Origin: Rhizobiales bacterium Y(2018)
GTDB lineage: Bacteria; Pseudomonadota; Alphaproteobacteria; Rhizobiales; Aestuariivirgaceae
Assembly: GCA_005502925.1 (NCBI GenBank)
Contig: SCPD01000011.1
Location: 148,187-212,186, forward strand
Direction: 5' to 3'
DNA length: 64,000 nt
Shown here: piece after piece, positions 1 to 9,794 of the stretch
Layout: each line of letters starts with the position of its first letter
How positions within the stretch are numbered: the first letter of the stretch is position 1
The notes under the pieces: generated by a model
What the model was told of the DNA's origin: nothing
Seen by the model: only the letters and a program-made list of their open reading frames with translations
Database searches by the model: none
Program-made: the position numbers and the translations under genes

Positions 1-818
1 TGGTTCCGTCCTGGAAGTCGGTCGACGAGCGTCTGCAGAATGCGCCCTGGCACACGGTCGACGGCGTTCATTATGGCGTTCCCTATCAGTGGGGCGCCAA
101 CGTTCTCGCCTACAACACCAATGTGTTCAAGGAAGCGCCCAAGAGCTGGAACGTCATCTTCGAGGAGCAGAATCTCCCGGACGGTAAATCCAATAAGGGG
201 CGCGTCCAGGCCTTTGACGGCCCGATCTATATCGCCGATGCCGCCCTCTATCTGATGAAGCACAAGCCGGAGCTCGGCATCAAGGACCCTTACGAGCTCA
301 ACGAGGACCAGTACAAGGCGGCGCTCGAATTGCTGCGCGCCCAGCGCAAGCTGGTCGGCCGCTATTGGCATGACGCCTTCATCCAGATCGACGACTTCAA
401 GAATGAAGGCGTCGCGGCCTCCTCCTCCTGGCCGTTCCAGGTGAACCTGCTCGTCGCCGACAAGCAGCCGATCGCCTCGACCATCCCGGAGGAAGGCGCC
501 ACCGGATGGGCCGATACGACGATGATGCATGCCGAAGCCGCCAATCCGAATTGCGCCTATATGTGGCTCGAGCATTCGATCAATCCGAAGCTCCAGGGCG
601 ATCTCGCCGCCTGGTTCGGCTCGGTCCCGGCCGTCACCGCCGCCTGCAAAGGCAACGCGCTTTTGTCCGACCAGGGCTGCGATACCAACGGGCTCGGCAA
701 TTTCGACAAGATCAGCTTCTGGCGCACGCCAGTCGCCAAATGCGCCAGCCAGAGCGCCGGCTGCATACCCTATTACCGCTGGGTCTCGGACTATATCGCC
801 GTGCTCGGCGGCCGCTGA
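1..818 (+). CDS. ABC transporter substrate-binding protein, polyamine type (3' part)
   Basis: This is the C-terminal two thirds or so of a periplasmic binding protein of the PotD/spermidine-putrescine family; the reading frame enters from before base 1 and codons start at base 3. The visible part has the family's hinge-region pattern YGVPYQWGANVLAYNT and later EGATGWADT, followed by a closing helix. Its role would be capture of a polyamine or similar cationic solute in the periplasm for the permease encoded just downstream. It is the first of four co-directional genes. The exact substrate cannot be read from the sequence, and the signal peptide is outside the window. Confidence 0.85.
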   Translation, partial: VPSWKSVDERLQNAPWHTVDGVHYGVPYQWGANVLAYNTNVFKEAPKSWNVIFEEQNLPDGKSNKGRVQAFDGPIYIADAALYLMKHKPELGIKDPYELNEDQYKAALELLRAQRKLVGRYWHDAFIQIDDFKNEGVAASSSWPFQVNLLVADKQPIASTIPEEGATGWADTTMMHAEAANPNCAYMWLEHSINPKLQGDLAAWFGSVPAVTAACKGNALLSDQGCDTNGLGNFDKISFWRTPVAKCASQSAGCIPYYRWVSDYIAVLGGR

Positions 819-828
819 ACGACGAAAG

Positions 829-852
829 CTCCCGCCGGCATCCCGGCGGGAG
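829..852 (+). promoter_or_regulatory. Intercistronic hairpin overlapping the ATPase ribosome binding site
   Basis: A perfect 10-bp inverted repeat (CTCCCGCCGG, loop CATC, CCGGCGGGAG) lies between the binding-protein stop and the ATPase start. The GGGAG in its 3' arm (848-852) is also the likely ribosome binding site of the ATPase gene at 861. Such hairpins in importer operons are known to stabilise the upstream binding-protein message; hiding the next ribosome binding site would further lower ATPase synthesis. The effect is inferred. Confidence 0.6.
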
Positions 853-860
853 TTCCTCTC

Positions 861-1864
861 ATGACAAGCGCAGTTTCCTTCCAGCACGTCTCGCGCCATT
901 TCGGCCCTGTTCGCGCGGTCGATGATGTCGTACTCGACATCGCGCCCGGCGAATTCTTTGCCATGCTGGGCCCCTCGGGCTCGGGCAAAACCACCTGCCT
1001 GCGTCTCGTCGCCGGCTTTGAGCAGCCGACCAGCGGCCATATCGAGATCTTCGGCGAGACGGCCGAAGGCCTGCCGCCCTATCGGCGCAACGTGAACACC
1101 GTCTTCCAGGATTATGCGCTCTTCCCGCATATGAACATTCTGGACAATGTCGCCTATGGGCTGATGGTCAAGGGCATGCCGCGCCGGACCCGCGAGACGA
1201 AGGCGCGCGACGCCCTTGATCTCGTCGAGCTGAAAGGCTTCGAGGCCCGCCGGCCCTCGCAGTTGTCGGGCGGCCAGCGCCAGCGCGTAGCGCTCGCCCG
1301 CGCCCTCGTCAACGAGCCGAAAGTGCTGCTCCTCGATGAGCCGCTCGGCGCCCTCGATCTCAAGCTGCGCGAGCAGATGCAGGTCGAGCTCAAGACCTTG
1401 CAGCGCAATCTCGGCATCACTTTCGTCTTCGTCACCCATGACCAAAGCGAGGCGCTGTCGATGGCCGACCGCGTCGCCATCTTCAACAACGGCAAGATCG
1501 TCCAGGTCGGCGCGCCCAAAGACATCTATGAGCGCCCGCGCACCCGCTTCGTCGCCGATTTCGTCGGCTCCTCCAATGTGCTGCCGCCGGATTTCACGCA
1601 AAGGACCGGCGGCCCCGGCAAATGGGTGAGCCTCAGGCCGGAGAAGATCACCATCGCGGCGGGCGGGATGAAGCCAGGAAGCCACGCGGTCGAGGCCACC
1701 GTCACCTCCGTCCACTATCAGGGCGCGGTGACGCGGGTGAATACCGAGGCGGCGGGCCAGGCGATCGCCGTCTCCGCTCCCTCCTCCTTCGGTGCGGTCA
1801 ATATTGGCGACATCGTCACCTTGCAGTGGCCGGCCGATGCGTTTCACGCCATGGAGGACGAGGC

Positions 1865-1868
<4 letters not shown>
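861..1868 (+). CDS. ABC transporter ATP-binding protein, PotA-like
   Basis: A 335-residue cytoplasmic ATPase that powers import of the solute bound by the upstream protein. Walker A is GPSGSGKTT near residue 40, the signature is LSGGQRQRVALARA near residue 135, and Walker B plus D-loop is LLLDEPLGALD near residue 157, followed by the switch histidine in FVTHDQSEAL. The last hundred residues form a TOBE-type domain, as in PotA/FbpC/PotG ATPases of this length. Its stop overlaps the GTG start of the next gene, so the genes are translationally coupled. Its own ribosome binding site is in the hairpin at 829-852. Confidence 0.92.
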
Positions 1869-2804
<936 letters not shown>

Positions 2805-2815
<11 letters not shown>

Positions 2816-3620
2816 ACGCGGCCATCGGGCGCCCCGTGCCTTGAGCCTCGCGGCCATCGCGGGGCTCCTCTTCCTCCATGTGCCGCTGCTCCTGATCTTT
2901 CTCTATGCCTTCACCACCGAGGAGAAGAGCTACCAGTTCCCGCCGCCGGGCCTGACGCTCAAATGGTTCGGCGCGGCATGGGAACGTCAGGACATCTGGA
3001 ATGCGCTGTGGCTGTCGGTGAAGGTCGCGAGCATCGCCACGGCGATCGCTTTGGTGCTCGGCACCTGTGCCGCCGCCGCGGTTTCCCGCGCCCGCTTCTT
3101 CGGCCATGATTATATTTCGCTGCTTTTCATCCTGCCGATCGCCCTTCCCGGCATCATCACTGGCATCGCGCTGCGCTCGGCCTTCAACATCATGGATTTC
3201 GACTTTTCGTTTTGGACGATCGTGCTCGGCCACGCCACCTTCTGCATCGTCGTCGTTTATAACAATGCGCTCGCCCGCTTCCGCCGCACCGCCGGCAGCC
3301 TCATCGAAGCCTCGATGGATCTGGGCGCCGACGGCTTCCAGACCTTCCGTTATGTGGTGCTGCCGAATATCGGCTCCGCCCTTCTCGCCGGCGGCATGCT
3401 GGCCTTCGCGCTCTCCTTCGACGAGGTGATCGTCACCACATTCACCGCCGGCCAGCAGTCGACCTTGCCGATCTGGATGCTGACCGAGCTCATCCGACCG
3501 CGCCAGCGCCCGGTAACCAATGTCGTCGCCATCTTCGTGATCGCGGTGACCTTCATTCCGATCCTCTTCGCCTATTACCTGACGCGCGACGGCGAACATG
3601 TCGCGGGCGGCGGGAAATAG
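2805..3620 (+). CDS. ABC transporter permease, PotC-like
   Basis: The second permease subunit, 271 residues, starting at an ATG inside the last eleven bases of the preceding permease gene, which implies coupled translation. It has six predicted membrane helices and the EAA-loop pattern [22 protein letters not shown] near residue 165, followed by [15 protein letters not shown], typical of PotC/YdcV-type subunits. The order binding protein, ATPase, PotB-like, PotC-like is one standard arrangement for polyamine-type importers. The substrate is not determined. Confidence 0.9.
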
Positions 3621-3626
3621 GCCCAC

Positions 3627-3821
3627 ATGCTGATCAGGCTGATGATCCTCGCCGTCGCCGTCCTGCTGGTGTCAGTGCTGTTCGGGCTGCATCGGCGTTT
3701 CAAGGGCGCGCCACCCTGGCTGCGCCTCCTGCATCACGCCGTATTCTTCGTCGCACTAGCCTATGCGGCGATCTTCACCGCGATCTTCCTGGGCCTGCAT
3801 CTCTTCGGCTATCAGCTATAG
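3627..3821 (+). CDS. Small two-helix membrane protein of unknown function
   Basis: A 64-residue protein starting six bases after the permease stop, so it is probably read from the same transcript. It consists of two hydrophobic helices (about residues 3-20 and 38-62) joined by a short basic loop, HRRFKGAPP. No family is recognised. Its position at the 3' end of a transporter operon would suit a small accessory subunit, but it could equally be an unrelated passenger. Confidence 0.6.
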   Translation: MLIRLMILAVAVLLVSVLFGLHRRFKGAPPWLRLLHHAVFFVALAYAAIFTAIFLGLHLFGYQL

Positions 3822-3846
3822 AATTGGCCAGTTGATCTTGTCGTAA

Positions 3847-3863
3847 GGGAATACTAAATTCCC
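3847..3863. promoter_or_regulatory. Palindrome just before the UDG-like gene
   Basis: A perfect inverted repeat GGGAAT-ACTAA-ATTCCC ends three bases before the ATG at 3867. Its left arm contains the only ribosome-binding-site-like bases (AAGGGA), which are about 16 nt from the start codon and thus too far unless the hairpin folds and shortens the gap. It may be an operator or a translational control element. Confidence 0.4.
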
Positions 3864-3866
3864 AAC

Positions 3867-4502
3867 ATGGTTGATGGTCGCCAATGGCTTGAAATCTTAC
3901 ATTCTGGCGAGGCATCCCTAGGCTTCAATCAAGGATTCAAAATCCTCTATTGTCCGCTAACGACCCTGGTCACCGCCAAGGTGGCCTTCCTTTCATTGAA
4001 TCCTGGGCCAGCCCCAGAGGGCGCAGATCTTCGAGTTGTGTCCGATGAGCGCGGTAACTCATACGAAGTCGAACGATACATCACCCGATCCCCAATTACG
4101 GATCAGTTCCTGAGAATGACTGAATTCTTGGGCATGGCGCCAACAGATGTTCTGACGGGAGTCGTGGCGCCATTCCGGAGCGCAGAATGGAACAGCTTGT
4201 CTTCAGCTCAGCGTGCAGGCTCGTTGGAAATCGGGCGTCAGTTTTGGAATGAACCGCTGCTACGTCCCGACCTGAGTCTGATGATCACCTCTTCACAAGA
4301 TGCCACCGACCTTGTTTGCACGATAACAAGAGCTCGCCTGGAAAAGACATTCCCTTCAGGCTGGGGCACAATAAATCTCAAGCGCTTTCGTACCTCAAAC
4401 GGCCGAACAGTTATCCAACTGCCCCAGCTATCACGGTACAAGTTGTTTAGTCGAAAGGCCTGCGAAACACCTCTCAGACGGTTATTTGGTTTGCTGGAAT
4501 AG
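3867..4502 (+). CDS. Uracil-DNA-glycosylase-superfamily-like protein
   Basis: A 211-residue cytoplasmic protein. The segment FLSLNPGPAPEG near residue 35 resembles the glycine/proline-rich active-site loop of the uracil-DNA glycosylase superfamily; VVAPFRSAEW near residue 95 and QLPQLSRYKLF near residue 185 occupy the places of the later family motifs, although the classic histidine of the C-terminal motif (HPS) is replaced by QLS. This assignment is from motif shape only. Base composition is clearly AT-richer than the flanks, which suggests relatively recent acquisition. It is convergent with the CoxG-like gene. Confidence 0.5.
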   Translation: MVDGRQWLEILHSGEASLGFNQGFKILYCPLTTLVTAKVAFLSLNPGPAPEGADLRVVSDERGNSYEVERYITRSPITDQFLRMTEFLGMAPTDVLTGVVAPFRSAEWNSLSSAQRAGSLEIGRQFWNEPLLRPDLSLMITSSQDATDLVCTITRARLEKTFPSGWGTINLKRFRTSNGRTVIQLPQLSRYKLFSRKACETPLRRLFGLLE

Positions 4503-4554
4503 CATTCCATCTCTTACGAGGACGACGCTCCTCCCAAGAAAAAGCTCAGCGCAA

Positions 4555-5022
4555 CTACGCCTCTTTGGCTTCTTCCTCGTCCGGTACCCCGCCGACGATC
4601 TTGGCGAATTTGTCGAAGAACTGGGTCGCCAGCGACCGCGCTGTGGAGTCGATGAGGCGCGAGCCCAGCATCGCCAGCTTGCCGCCCACTTGCGCATCGA
4701 CGTCATAGGAAAGCTTCGTGCCGCCCTCGACCTCTTCGAGGCGCACATCCGCCCCGCCATTGGCGAGGCCGGCAATGCCCTTGCCTTCGCCCGAGATCCG
4801 GTAGCTCTCCGGTGGATTGAGATCGGTGAGATTGACGTTCCCGGTGAAGCTCGCTTTGACCGGCCCCACCTTCACCATGACCTTGGCCTCGAGCTCGGTG
4901 TCGGAATGTTTGGTGATCTCTTCACAGCCGGGGATCGCCTGTTTGAGGATATCGGGATCGTTCAACGCCTTCCAGACCGCTTCGCGCGAGGCCGGAATGA
5001 TCTCTTCGCCACTCATTTTCAT
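4555..5022 (-). CDS. CoxG-like SRPBCC family protein
   Basis: A 155-residue protein with the pattern of carbon monoxide dehydrogenase subunit G and related SRPBCC/START-like proteins: AVWKALNDPDILKQAIPGCEE near the start, then repeated beta strands with KVGPVKASFTGNV and a long C-terminal helix ending in EEEAKEA. GGAGG stands nine bases before the ATG. No CO dehydrogenase genes (coxLMS) are in the window, so it is more likely a stand-alone lipid- or hydrophobic-ligand-binding protein, or an assembly factor acting with distant genes. Confidence 0.75.
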   Translation of the reverse strand: MKMSGEEIIPASREAVWKALNDPDILKQAIPGCEEITKHSDTELEAKVMVKVGPVKASFTGNVNLTDLNPPESYRISGEGKGIAGLANGGADVRLEEVEGGTKLSYDVDAQVGGKLAMLGSRLIDSTARSLATQFFDKFAKIVGGVPDEEEAKEA

Positions 5023-5058
5023 CGGATGTGCCTCCGTCGGGGTGATCCGGCGGTGAGT

Positions 5059-6186
5059 CTAGGCGGAAATATCACCCCGCTGCCACTGTTCCTTGGTCGC
5101 AAGCCGGAACTCCTCGAACCGGCCCTGCTCGATGGCGTCCCGGACACCCTGCATCAGCGACTGGTAATAAGCGATATTGGCCCAGGACAGGAGCATCATG
5201 CCCAGAAGCTCGCCCGAGCGGATCAGATGATGCAGATAGGCCCTCGAATAGACCGACAGCGCCGGGCACGGGCTTTCGGGATCGAGCGGGCGCGGATCGT
5301 CGGCATGCCTTGCATTGCGCAGATTGATCTTGCCGAAGCGGGTGAAGGCCTGGCCATGGCGGCCGGAGCGGGTCGGCATCACGCAGTCGAACATGTCGAC
5401 GCCGCGCGCCACCGCTTCGAGAATGTCCTCGGGCGTGCCGACGCCCATCAGATAACGTGGCCGGTCGGTGGGCAGATGCGGCGCCGTATTTTCGATCGTC
5501 TGCAGCATCAGCGCCTGGCCCTCGCCCACCGCGAGGCCGCCGATCGCGTAGCCTTCGAAGCCGATGGCGGTCAGGTCCTCGGCCGAGATACGCCGCAGCC
5601 TTTCATTCACGCCGCCCTGCACGATGCCGAAATTGCCGCGTCCCGGCTGCTTGCCGAAGGCCTGGCGCGAGCGTTCGGCCCAGCGTAGCGACAGCTGCAT
5701 GGCGCGCTCGGCATCCTTGTCGGTATGCGGATACATCAGGCATTCGTCGAGCTGCATCTGGATATCGGAGCCGAGCAGCCGCTGGATCTCCATCGAGCGC
5801 TCAGGGGTGAGCTCGTATTTCCGCCCGTCGATATGCGACTGGAAGACGGCGCCCTTTTCCGAGATCTTGCGCAATTTGGCGAGCGACATGATCTGGAAGC
5901 CACCGGAGTCGGTGAGGATGGGCCGCGGCCAGTTGGCGAATTTATGCAGGCCGCCGAGCTTTGCGACTTCCTCAGGTCCGGGCCTCAGCATCAGGTGATA
6001 GACATTGCCGAGAATGATATCGGCACCCGTCTCGCGCACCTGCTCAGGATAAAGCCCTTTGACCGTGCCCGCGGTGCCGACCGGCATGAAGGCCGGCGTG
6101 CGGATCTCGCCGCGCCCGGTGGTGATGGTGCCGCGGCGCGCCGCGCCATCGGTCTTGTGCAGTGTGAAAGAGAAACCTTCGCTCAT
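5059..6186 (-). CDS. tgt: Queuine/preQ1 tRNA-guanine transglycosylase
   Basis: Tgt exchanges the wobble guanine of GUN-anticodon tRNAs for preQ1 in queuosine synthesis. The 375-residue length is normal. Catalytic motifs are present: DSGGFQ near residue 95, the nucleophile aspartate in [14 protein letters not shown] near residue 270, and YSRAYLHHL. The zinc site is incomplete: in Escherichia coli three cysteines (CDCYTC) and a histidine bind zinc, whereas here the segment near residue 305 reads SPCPAL, leaving one cysteine and the histidine. Its start overlaps the queA stop by four bases, so the two queuosine genes are coupled. Confidence 0.95.
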   Translation of the reverse strand: MSEGFSFTLHKTDGAARRGTITTGRGEIRTPAFMPVGTAGTVKGLYPEQVRETGADIILGNVYHLMLRPGPEEVAKLGGLHKFANWPRPILTDSGGFQIMSLAKLRKISEKGAVFQSHIDGRKYELTPERSMEIQRLLGSDIQMQLDECLMYPHTDKDAERAMQLSLRWAERSRQAFGKQPGRGNFGIVQGGVNERLRRISAEDLTAIGFEGYAIGGLAVGEGQALMLQTIENTAPHLPTDRPRYLMGVGTPEDILEAVARGVDMFDCVMPTRSGRHGQAFTRFGKINLRNARHADDPRPLDPESPCPALSVYSRAYLHHLIRSGELLGMMLLSWANIAYYQSLMQGVRDAIEQGRFEEFRLATKEQWQRGDISA

Positions 6187-7256
6187 GATGGCGCGGGGAA
6201 TAGCAGGCTAGCATCGCCATAGGAATAGAACCGATAGTTTTCATCGATGGCATGGGCATAGGCCGCCTTCATCCGCTCGAGCCCGGCAAAGGCGGAGACC
6301 AGCATGAACAGCGTCGAGCGCGGCAGATGGAAGTTGGTGATCAGCAGGTCGGCCACCCGGAAGCTGTAGCCCGGCGTGATGAAAATATCCGTCGTGTCCC
6401 GGAAAGGCTTGAGCTCGCCCGAGCGGGCGGCACTTTCGAGGAGCCTGAGCGAGGTCGTCCCGACCGGAATGACCCGCCCGCCTTTGGCCTTTGCCGCTTT
6501 TAGGCGTTCGACCACATCGCCCGGCACCTCACCCCATTCCGAATGCATCTTGTGCTCGGCCGTATCTTCCGCTTTCACCGGCAGGAAGGTGCCGGCGCCG
6601 ACATGAAGCGTGACAAATTCTTCTTTAATTCCATTATCTTGCAACGCTTTCATCAGGCCAGGTGTGAAGTGCAGGCCGGCCGTCGGCGCGGCCACCGCGC
6701 CTTCCTCTTCGGCATAGATGGTCTGATAGTCGGCGCGGTCCTGCTCGTCGCGTTCCCGCTTGCCGGCGATATAGGGCGGCAATGGCATGTCACCCAAAGC
6801 GGCAATGGCTTCATCGAGGATGGGCCCGTGGAAATCGAAAGCGAGCGTGATCTCACCGCCCTCGCCTTTCGCCTCGACCGTCGCGTCAAGCACGCCCAGG
6901 AGGCAGACACGGCCCTCGGCGCCGAAGCGGATCTTATCCCCGACCGCGAGCCGCTTGCCGGGCTTGGCGAAGGCTTTCCAGCGCGAGCCGTCAAGCCGTT
7001 GATGGAGAAGCGCCTCGATCCGGGGCATCGCTTCGCCGCGCCCGATCCGGTTTCCGGTCAAGGCCGCGGGGATCACTTTGGTCTTGTTGAAAACCAGGAC
7101 GTCGCCCGGACGCAGCAGCGACGGCAGCTCATGGAAGATGCGGTCATCGAGCCTGTCGGACCGCACGACCAGCAGCTTCGCCGCATCGCGCGGGTTGACC
7201 GGGCGGAGCGCGATACGCTCGTCCGGCAGCTCGAAATCGAAATCGGAAACGCGCAT
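6183..7256 (-). CDS. queA: S-adenosylmethionine:tRNA ribosyltransferase-isomerase
   Basis: QueA transfers and isomerises the ribose of S-adenosylmethionine onto preQ1-tRNA to make epoxyqueuosine. At 357 residues it is full length. It begins with the typical [15 protein letters not shown] and carries [13 protein letters not shown], the [10 protein letters not shown] motif near residue 190, and [16 protein letters not shown] and NFHLPRSTL near the end. It lies directly upstream of tgt in the same direction with a four-base overlap, the usual arrangement for the queuosine pathway. Confidence 0.96.
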   Translation of the reverse strand: MRVSDFDFELPDERIALRPVNPRDAAKLLVVRSDRLDDRIFHELPSLLRPGDVLVFNKTKVIPAALTGNRIGRGEAMPRIEALLHQRLDGSRWKAFAKPGKRLAVGDKIRFGAEGRVCLLGVLDATVEAKGEGGEITLAFDFHGPILDEAIAALGDMPLPPYIAGKRERDEQDRADYQTIYAEEEGAVAAPTAGLHFTPGLMKALQDNGIKEEFVTLHVGAGTFLPVKAEDTAEHKMHSEWGEVPGDVVERLKAAKAKGGRVIPVGTTSLRLLESAARSGELKPFRDTTDIFITPGYSFRVADLLITNFHLPRSTLFMLVSAFAGLERMKAAYAHAIDENYRFYSYGDASLLFPAPS

Positions 7257-7262
7257 GGGAGA

Positions 7263-7670
7263 CTACTCTCCCAGGCAGGTTACCGGCCAGGCGCCCAAGC
7301 CGACAATATGCAGAGTGCCGGAGAATATGCCTTCCGTGCCCTCCTCATGCGCATAGCTCACGCGCAGCTTCGCGATGATCGCCTCGGCATTGCCGTCGGT
7401 GACATCGATTTTCATGCCCTCATCGTCGGAGAAGGACTGCGCGACGAGGACGGTGGTGACGCCGGTTTCGGCCGCCGTCGACCACTTCTTGCCCTTCGAC
7501 TCCATGCTGAGGCTCAGGGGCCTGAGGCCCGGAGTCGTGCCGACCAGAAAGCTCATGGACGTATCGTAATCGGGCGCGGTGCAAGTGATGTTGTCGGTGG
7601 CGAGAGCCTCGCCCGCCGAAGCCATCAGCAGCATCACACCCAGGATCGCTTCCCGCTTTCCGATCGGCAT
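7263..7670 (-). CDS. Small secreted protein of unknown function
   Basis: A 135-residue protein beginning at the ATG six bases after the cyclophilin stop. Residues 1-24 form a signal peptide (MLLMASAGEALA then TDN). The mature part has two cysteines, near residues 30 and 132, likely paired by a disulfide in the periplasm, and alternates strand-like stretches. The frame is open further upstream inside the cyclophilin gene, but that part is not protein-like. No family is recognised. It sits between the cyclophilins and queA and is probably cotranscribed with them. Confidence 0.65.
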   Translation of the reverse strand: MPIGKREAILGVMLLMASAGEALATDNITCTAPDYDTSMSFLVGTTPGLRPLSLSMESKGKKWSTAAETGVTTVLVAQSFSDDEGMKIDVTDGNAEAIIAKLRVSYAHEEGTEGIFSGTLHIVGLGAWPVTCLGE

Positions 7671-7675
7671 GATGA

Positions 7676-8149
7676 TCAGGCCTTTGCGTCGGCCGCGACC
7701 TGCATCTTCACGATGCGGTCCGGATCGCGCACCGGCTCGCCGCGCTTCAACGCGTCGACATGCTCCATGCCGGAGGTCACCTTGCCCCACACCGTATATT
7801 GCTTGTCGAGGAAGGTGGCGTCGCCGAAGCAGATGAAGAACTGGCTGTTGGCCGAATCCGGATTGGACGAGCGCGCCATCGAGCAGATGCCGCGCACATG
7901 CGGCTCCTTGGAGAACTCGGCCTTGAGATTGGGCTTCTTCGAACCGCCCATGCCGGTGCCCGACGGATCGCCGCCTTGCGCCATGAAGCCTTCGATGACG
8001 CGATGGAACACCACGTTGTCGTAGAAGCCCTCACGCGCCAGCTCCTTGATGCGCGCCACGTGATTGGGCGCGAGGTCGGGTCTGAGCTCGATGGTCACAC
8101 GGCCCTTGGCGAGGTCCATATAGATCGTGTTTTCGAGATCGCTAGCCAT
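7676..8149 (-). CDS. Cytoplasmic peptidyl-prolyl cis-trans isomerase, cyclophilin type
   Basis: A 157-residue cyclophilin without a signal peptide, so it acts in the cytoplasm on X-Pro bonds. Catalytic features are visible: FHRVIEGFMAQGGD with the active arginine near residue 47, SMARSSNPDSANSQFFI near residue 90, and the closing YTVWGKVTSGMEHVD. Its ATG overlaps the stop of the preceding secreted cyclophilin gene (TGATG), so the pair is coupled. A GTG one codon earlier is an alternative start. Confidence 0.93.
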   Translation of the reverse strand: MASDLENTIYMDLAKGRVTIELRPDLAPNHVARIKELAREGFYDNVVFHRVIEGFMAQGGDPSGTGMGGSKKPNLKAEFSKEPHVRGICSMARSSNPDSANSQFFICFGDATFLDKQYTVWGKVTSGMEHVDALKRGEPVRDPDRIVKMQVAADAKA

Positions 8150-8694
8150 CACTTTACATCCTTCATGACTCTGACAGTTACCATTTTATCGGGTTCCGAC
8201 GGCGGCTCGCCCTTGGCGATCTTGTCGACGCACGGCATGCCTTGCGCCACTTCACCGAACACCGTGTACTGGCCATCGAGGAAGCCACCATCGGCGAGCA
8301 TGATGAAGAACTGGCTGTTGGCCGAGTTCGGGTCGGAGGTGCGCGCCATGCCGACGACGCCGCGGGCGAAATGCGTGTTGGTGAATTCGGCTTTGAGATT
8401 GGGCTCGTTCGAGCCGCCGGTGCCGTCGCCATTCTGGCCGTCGCCGGTCTGCGCCATGAAACCGTCGATCACGCGGTGGAAGGGCACGCCGTCATAATAT
8501 TTGGCGCGTGCCAGCTTCTTGATCTGCGCCACGTGATTGGGCGCGAGGTCGGGCCTGAGCTTGACGGTGATCGTGCATTTATCGGAGGTCTTGATCGCCA
8601 GCGTATTCTCGGGGTCGAGCTCCTGCGCCGCCAGCGGCAGGCTGCTCAGCGCCACGGCGGCGATCAGGCCGGCAAGGCCCAGTTTGAATTTCAT
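8149..8694 (-). CDS. Periplasmic peptidyl-prolyl cis-trans isomerase, cyclophilin type
   Basis: A 181-residue cyclophilin with an N-terminal signal peptide (residues 1-23, ending PLAAQ), so it folds proteins in the periplasm. Catalytic segments are FHRVIDGFMAQTGD and GMARTSDPNSANSQFFI. It is nearly the same in its core as the cytoplasmic cyclophilin next to it, which suggests an old tandem duplication followed by different targeting. Upstream is coaD in the same direction. Confidence 0.93.
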   Translation of the reverse strand: MKFKLGLAGLIAAVALSSLPLAAQELDPENTLAIKTSDKCTITVKLRPDLAPNHVAQIKKLARAKYYDGVPFHRVIDGFMAQTGDGQNGDGTGGSNEPNLKAEFTNTHFARGVVGMARTSDPNSANSQFFIMLADGGFLDGQYTVFGEVAQGMPCVDKIAKGEPPSEPDKMVTVRVMKDVK

Positions 8695-8733
8695 GCGGGT
8701 CTCCTTGGGGTTGAATGACGCGGGTTTTGCCCT

Positions 8734-9249
8734 TCAGGCGGGCTTTTTGAGGGCGGCCTTTACGGCAGCCAGCGCTTCCTTGGGGATGAACAAAGTGACG
8801 TCGCCGCCCATTGCGGCGATCTGCTTGACGAGGGACGATGCGATCATCCGTGTCGCCGGGCTGGCGGCGAGAAAAACCGTTTCGATATCGGGTGCCATCG
8901 AGCCGTTCATCTGCCCCATCTGGACCTCATAATCGAAGTCGCTGGCGTCGCGTAAGCCCCGGATGATGAGGCCCGCCTGGGCCCGCCTCGCCGCATCGAC
9001 GGCGAGATCGTCGAAGGTCTCGACCGCGATCTTGATGCCGGTATGCTCGGCGATCGGCGCCGTCACGGTCTGGAGCAATTTGATGCGCGTTTCCGCATCG
9101 ATCAGCGCCTTCTTGCCGTGATGCGTGCCGACCCCTAGAACGAGCTTGTCCACGAGCCTCGCCGATCTCGCAATGATATCGAGATGGCCGTAGGTAACGG
9201 GGTCGAAACTGCCGGGATAAAAGCCAGTGCGCGCCATGGCGGAAGCCAT
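8734..9249 (-). CDS. coaD: Phosphopantetheine adenylyltransferase
   Basis: CoaD makes dephospho-CoA from phosphopantetheine and ATP. The nucleotidyltransferase signature GFYPGSFDPVTYGHLD with its TxGH motif is near residue 8, and the second signature SSSLVKQIA-like (SSLVKQIAAMGGDV) is near residue 140. Two starts are possible: 9249 (171 residues), which has AGGAG 12 bases upstream and is used here, and 9237 (167 residues), closer to the family's usual N-terminus but with no ribosome binding site. An upstream in-frame start at 9273 is less likely. Confidence 0.93.
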   Translation of the reverse strand: MASAMARTGFYPGSFDPVTYGHLDIIARSARLVDKLVLGVGTHHGKKALIDAETRIKLLQTVTAPIAEHTGIKIAVETFDDLAVDAARRAQAGLIIRGLRDASDFDYEVQMGQMNGSMAPDIETVFLAASPATRMIASSLVKQIAAMGGDVTLFIPKEALAAVKAALKKPA

Positions 9250-9323
9250 AGCCCGATAAGGCTCCTGCCGCAACCTGTCAGCAGGCGGCAGTATGATCCG
9301 CCCATTCAGAGGGAGTAACCATA

Positions 9324-9746
9324 ATGGCCAACGACAATCCGTCCATCATTTCGCATGTTTCACTGGGCACCAACCAGTTCGACAAGGCCAGGGCCTTCTA
9401 CTTGAAGGCGCTCGCCCCGCTTGGCTGCAAGATCATCATGGAGCATCCCGGAGTCGCCGCCTTCGGCAAGCAATTCCCGGAATTCTGGGTCGGCGAGCCG
9501 CATGACGGCAAGAAGGCCGAGATCGGCAATGGAACGCATGTCAGCTTCGCGGCCGGCTCCAAGGCCGAGGTCGACGCCTTCCACAAGGCGGCGGTCGCCG
9601 CCGGCGGCAGCGACGACGGCAAGCCGGGACCGCGCGAGGAATATGGCGAGCCCTATTACGGCGCCTTCATCCGCGATCTCGACGGCCACAAGATCGAGGC
9701 CACCTTCTGGGACGAAGAACTCGCCAAGAAGCTGGGAATGGGTTGA
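9324..9746 (+). CDS. VOC (glyoxalase/bleomycin-resistance) family protein
   Basis: A 140-residue protein with one vicinal-oxygen-chelate fold made of two beta-alpha-beta-beta-beta modules: SHVSLGTNQFDKARAFYLKAL at the start and YYGAFIRDLDGHKIEATFW at the end. Metal ligands would come from the first histidine and the terminal glutamate. GGGAG stands in front of the ATG. Members of this family include lyases, dioxygenases and drug-binding proteins, so the substrate is not predicted. It is convergent with ilvD. Confidence 0.85.
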   Translation: MANDNPSIISHVSLGTNQFDKARAFYLKALAPLGCKIIMEHPGVAAFGKQFPEFWVGEPHDGKKAEIGNGTHVSFAAGSKAEVDAFHKAAVAAGGSDDGKPGPREEYGEPYYGAFIRDLDGHKIEATFWDEELAKKLGMG

Positions 9747-9750
9747 TCAG

Positions 9751-9793
9751 ATCTCCCTCCCCTGCATCCGCGACGCGCGGGAGGGAGATTTAA
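9751..9793. terminator. Bidirectional terminator between the VOC gene and ilvD
   Basis: An 11-bp perfect inverted repeat (ATCTCCCTCCC at 9751-9761 and GGGAGGGAGAT at 9779-9789) with a 17-base loop lies between two convergent genes, starting four bases after one stop and ending five bases before the other. A short TTAATT follows on the plus strand. The place and symmetry fit a shared terminator. Confidence 0.6.
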
Positions 9794-9794
9794 T

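Noticed and set aside
4555..5022. CO dehydrogenase operon suggested by the CoxG-like gene.
   Set aside because: No coxL, coxM, coxS or maturation genes are near, and the SRPBCC fold is used for many roles.
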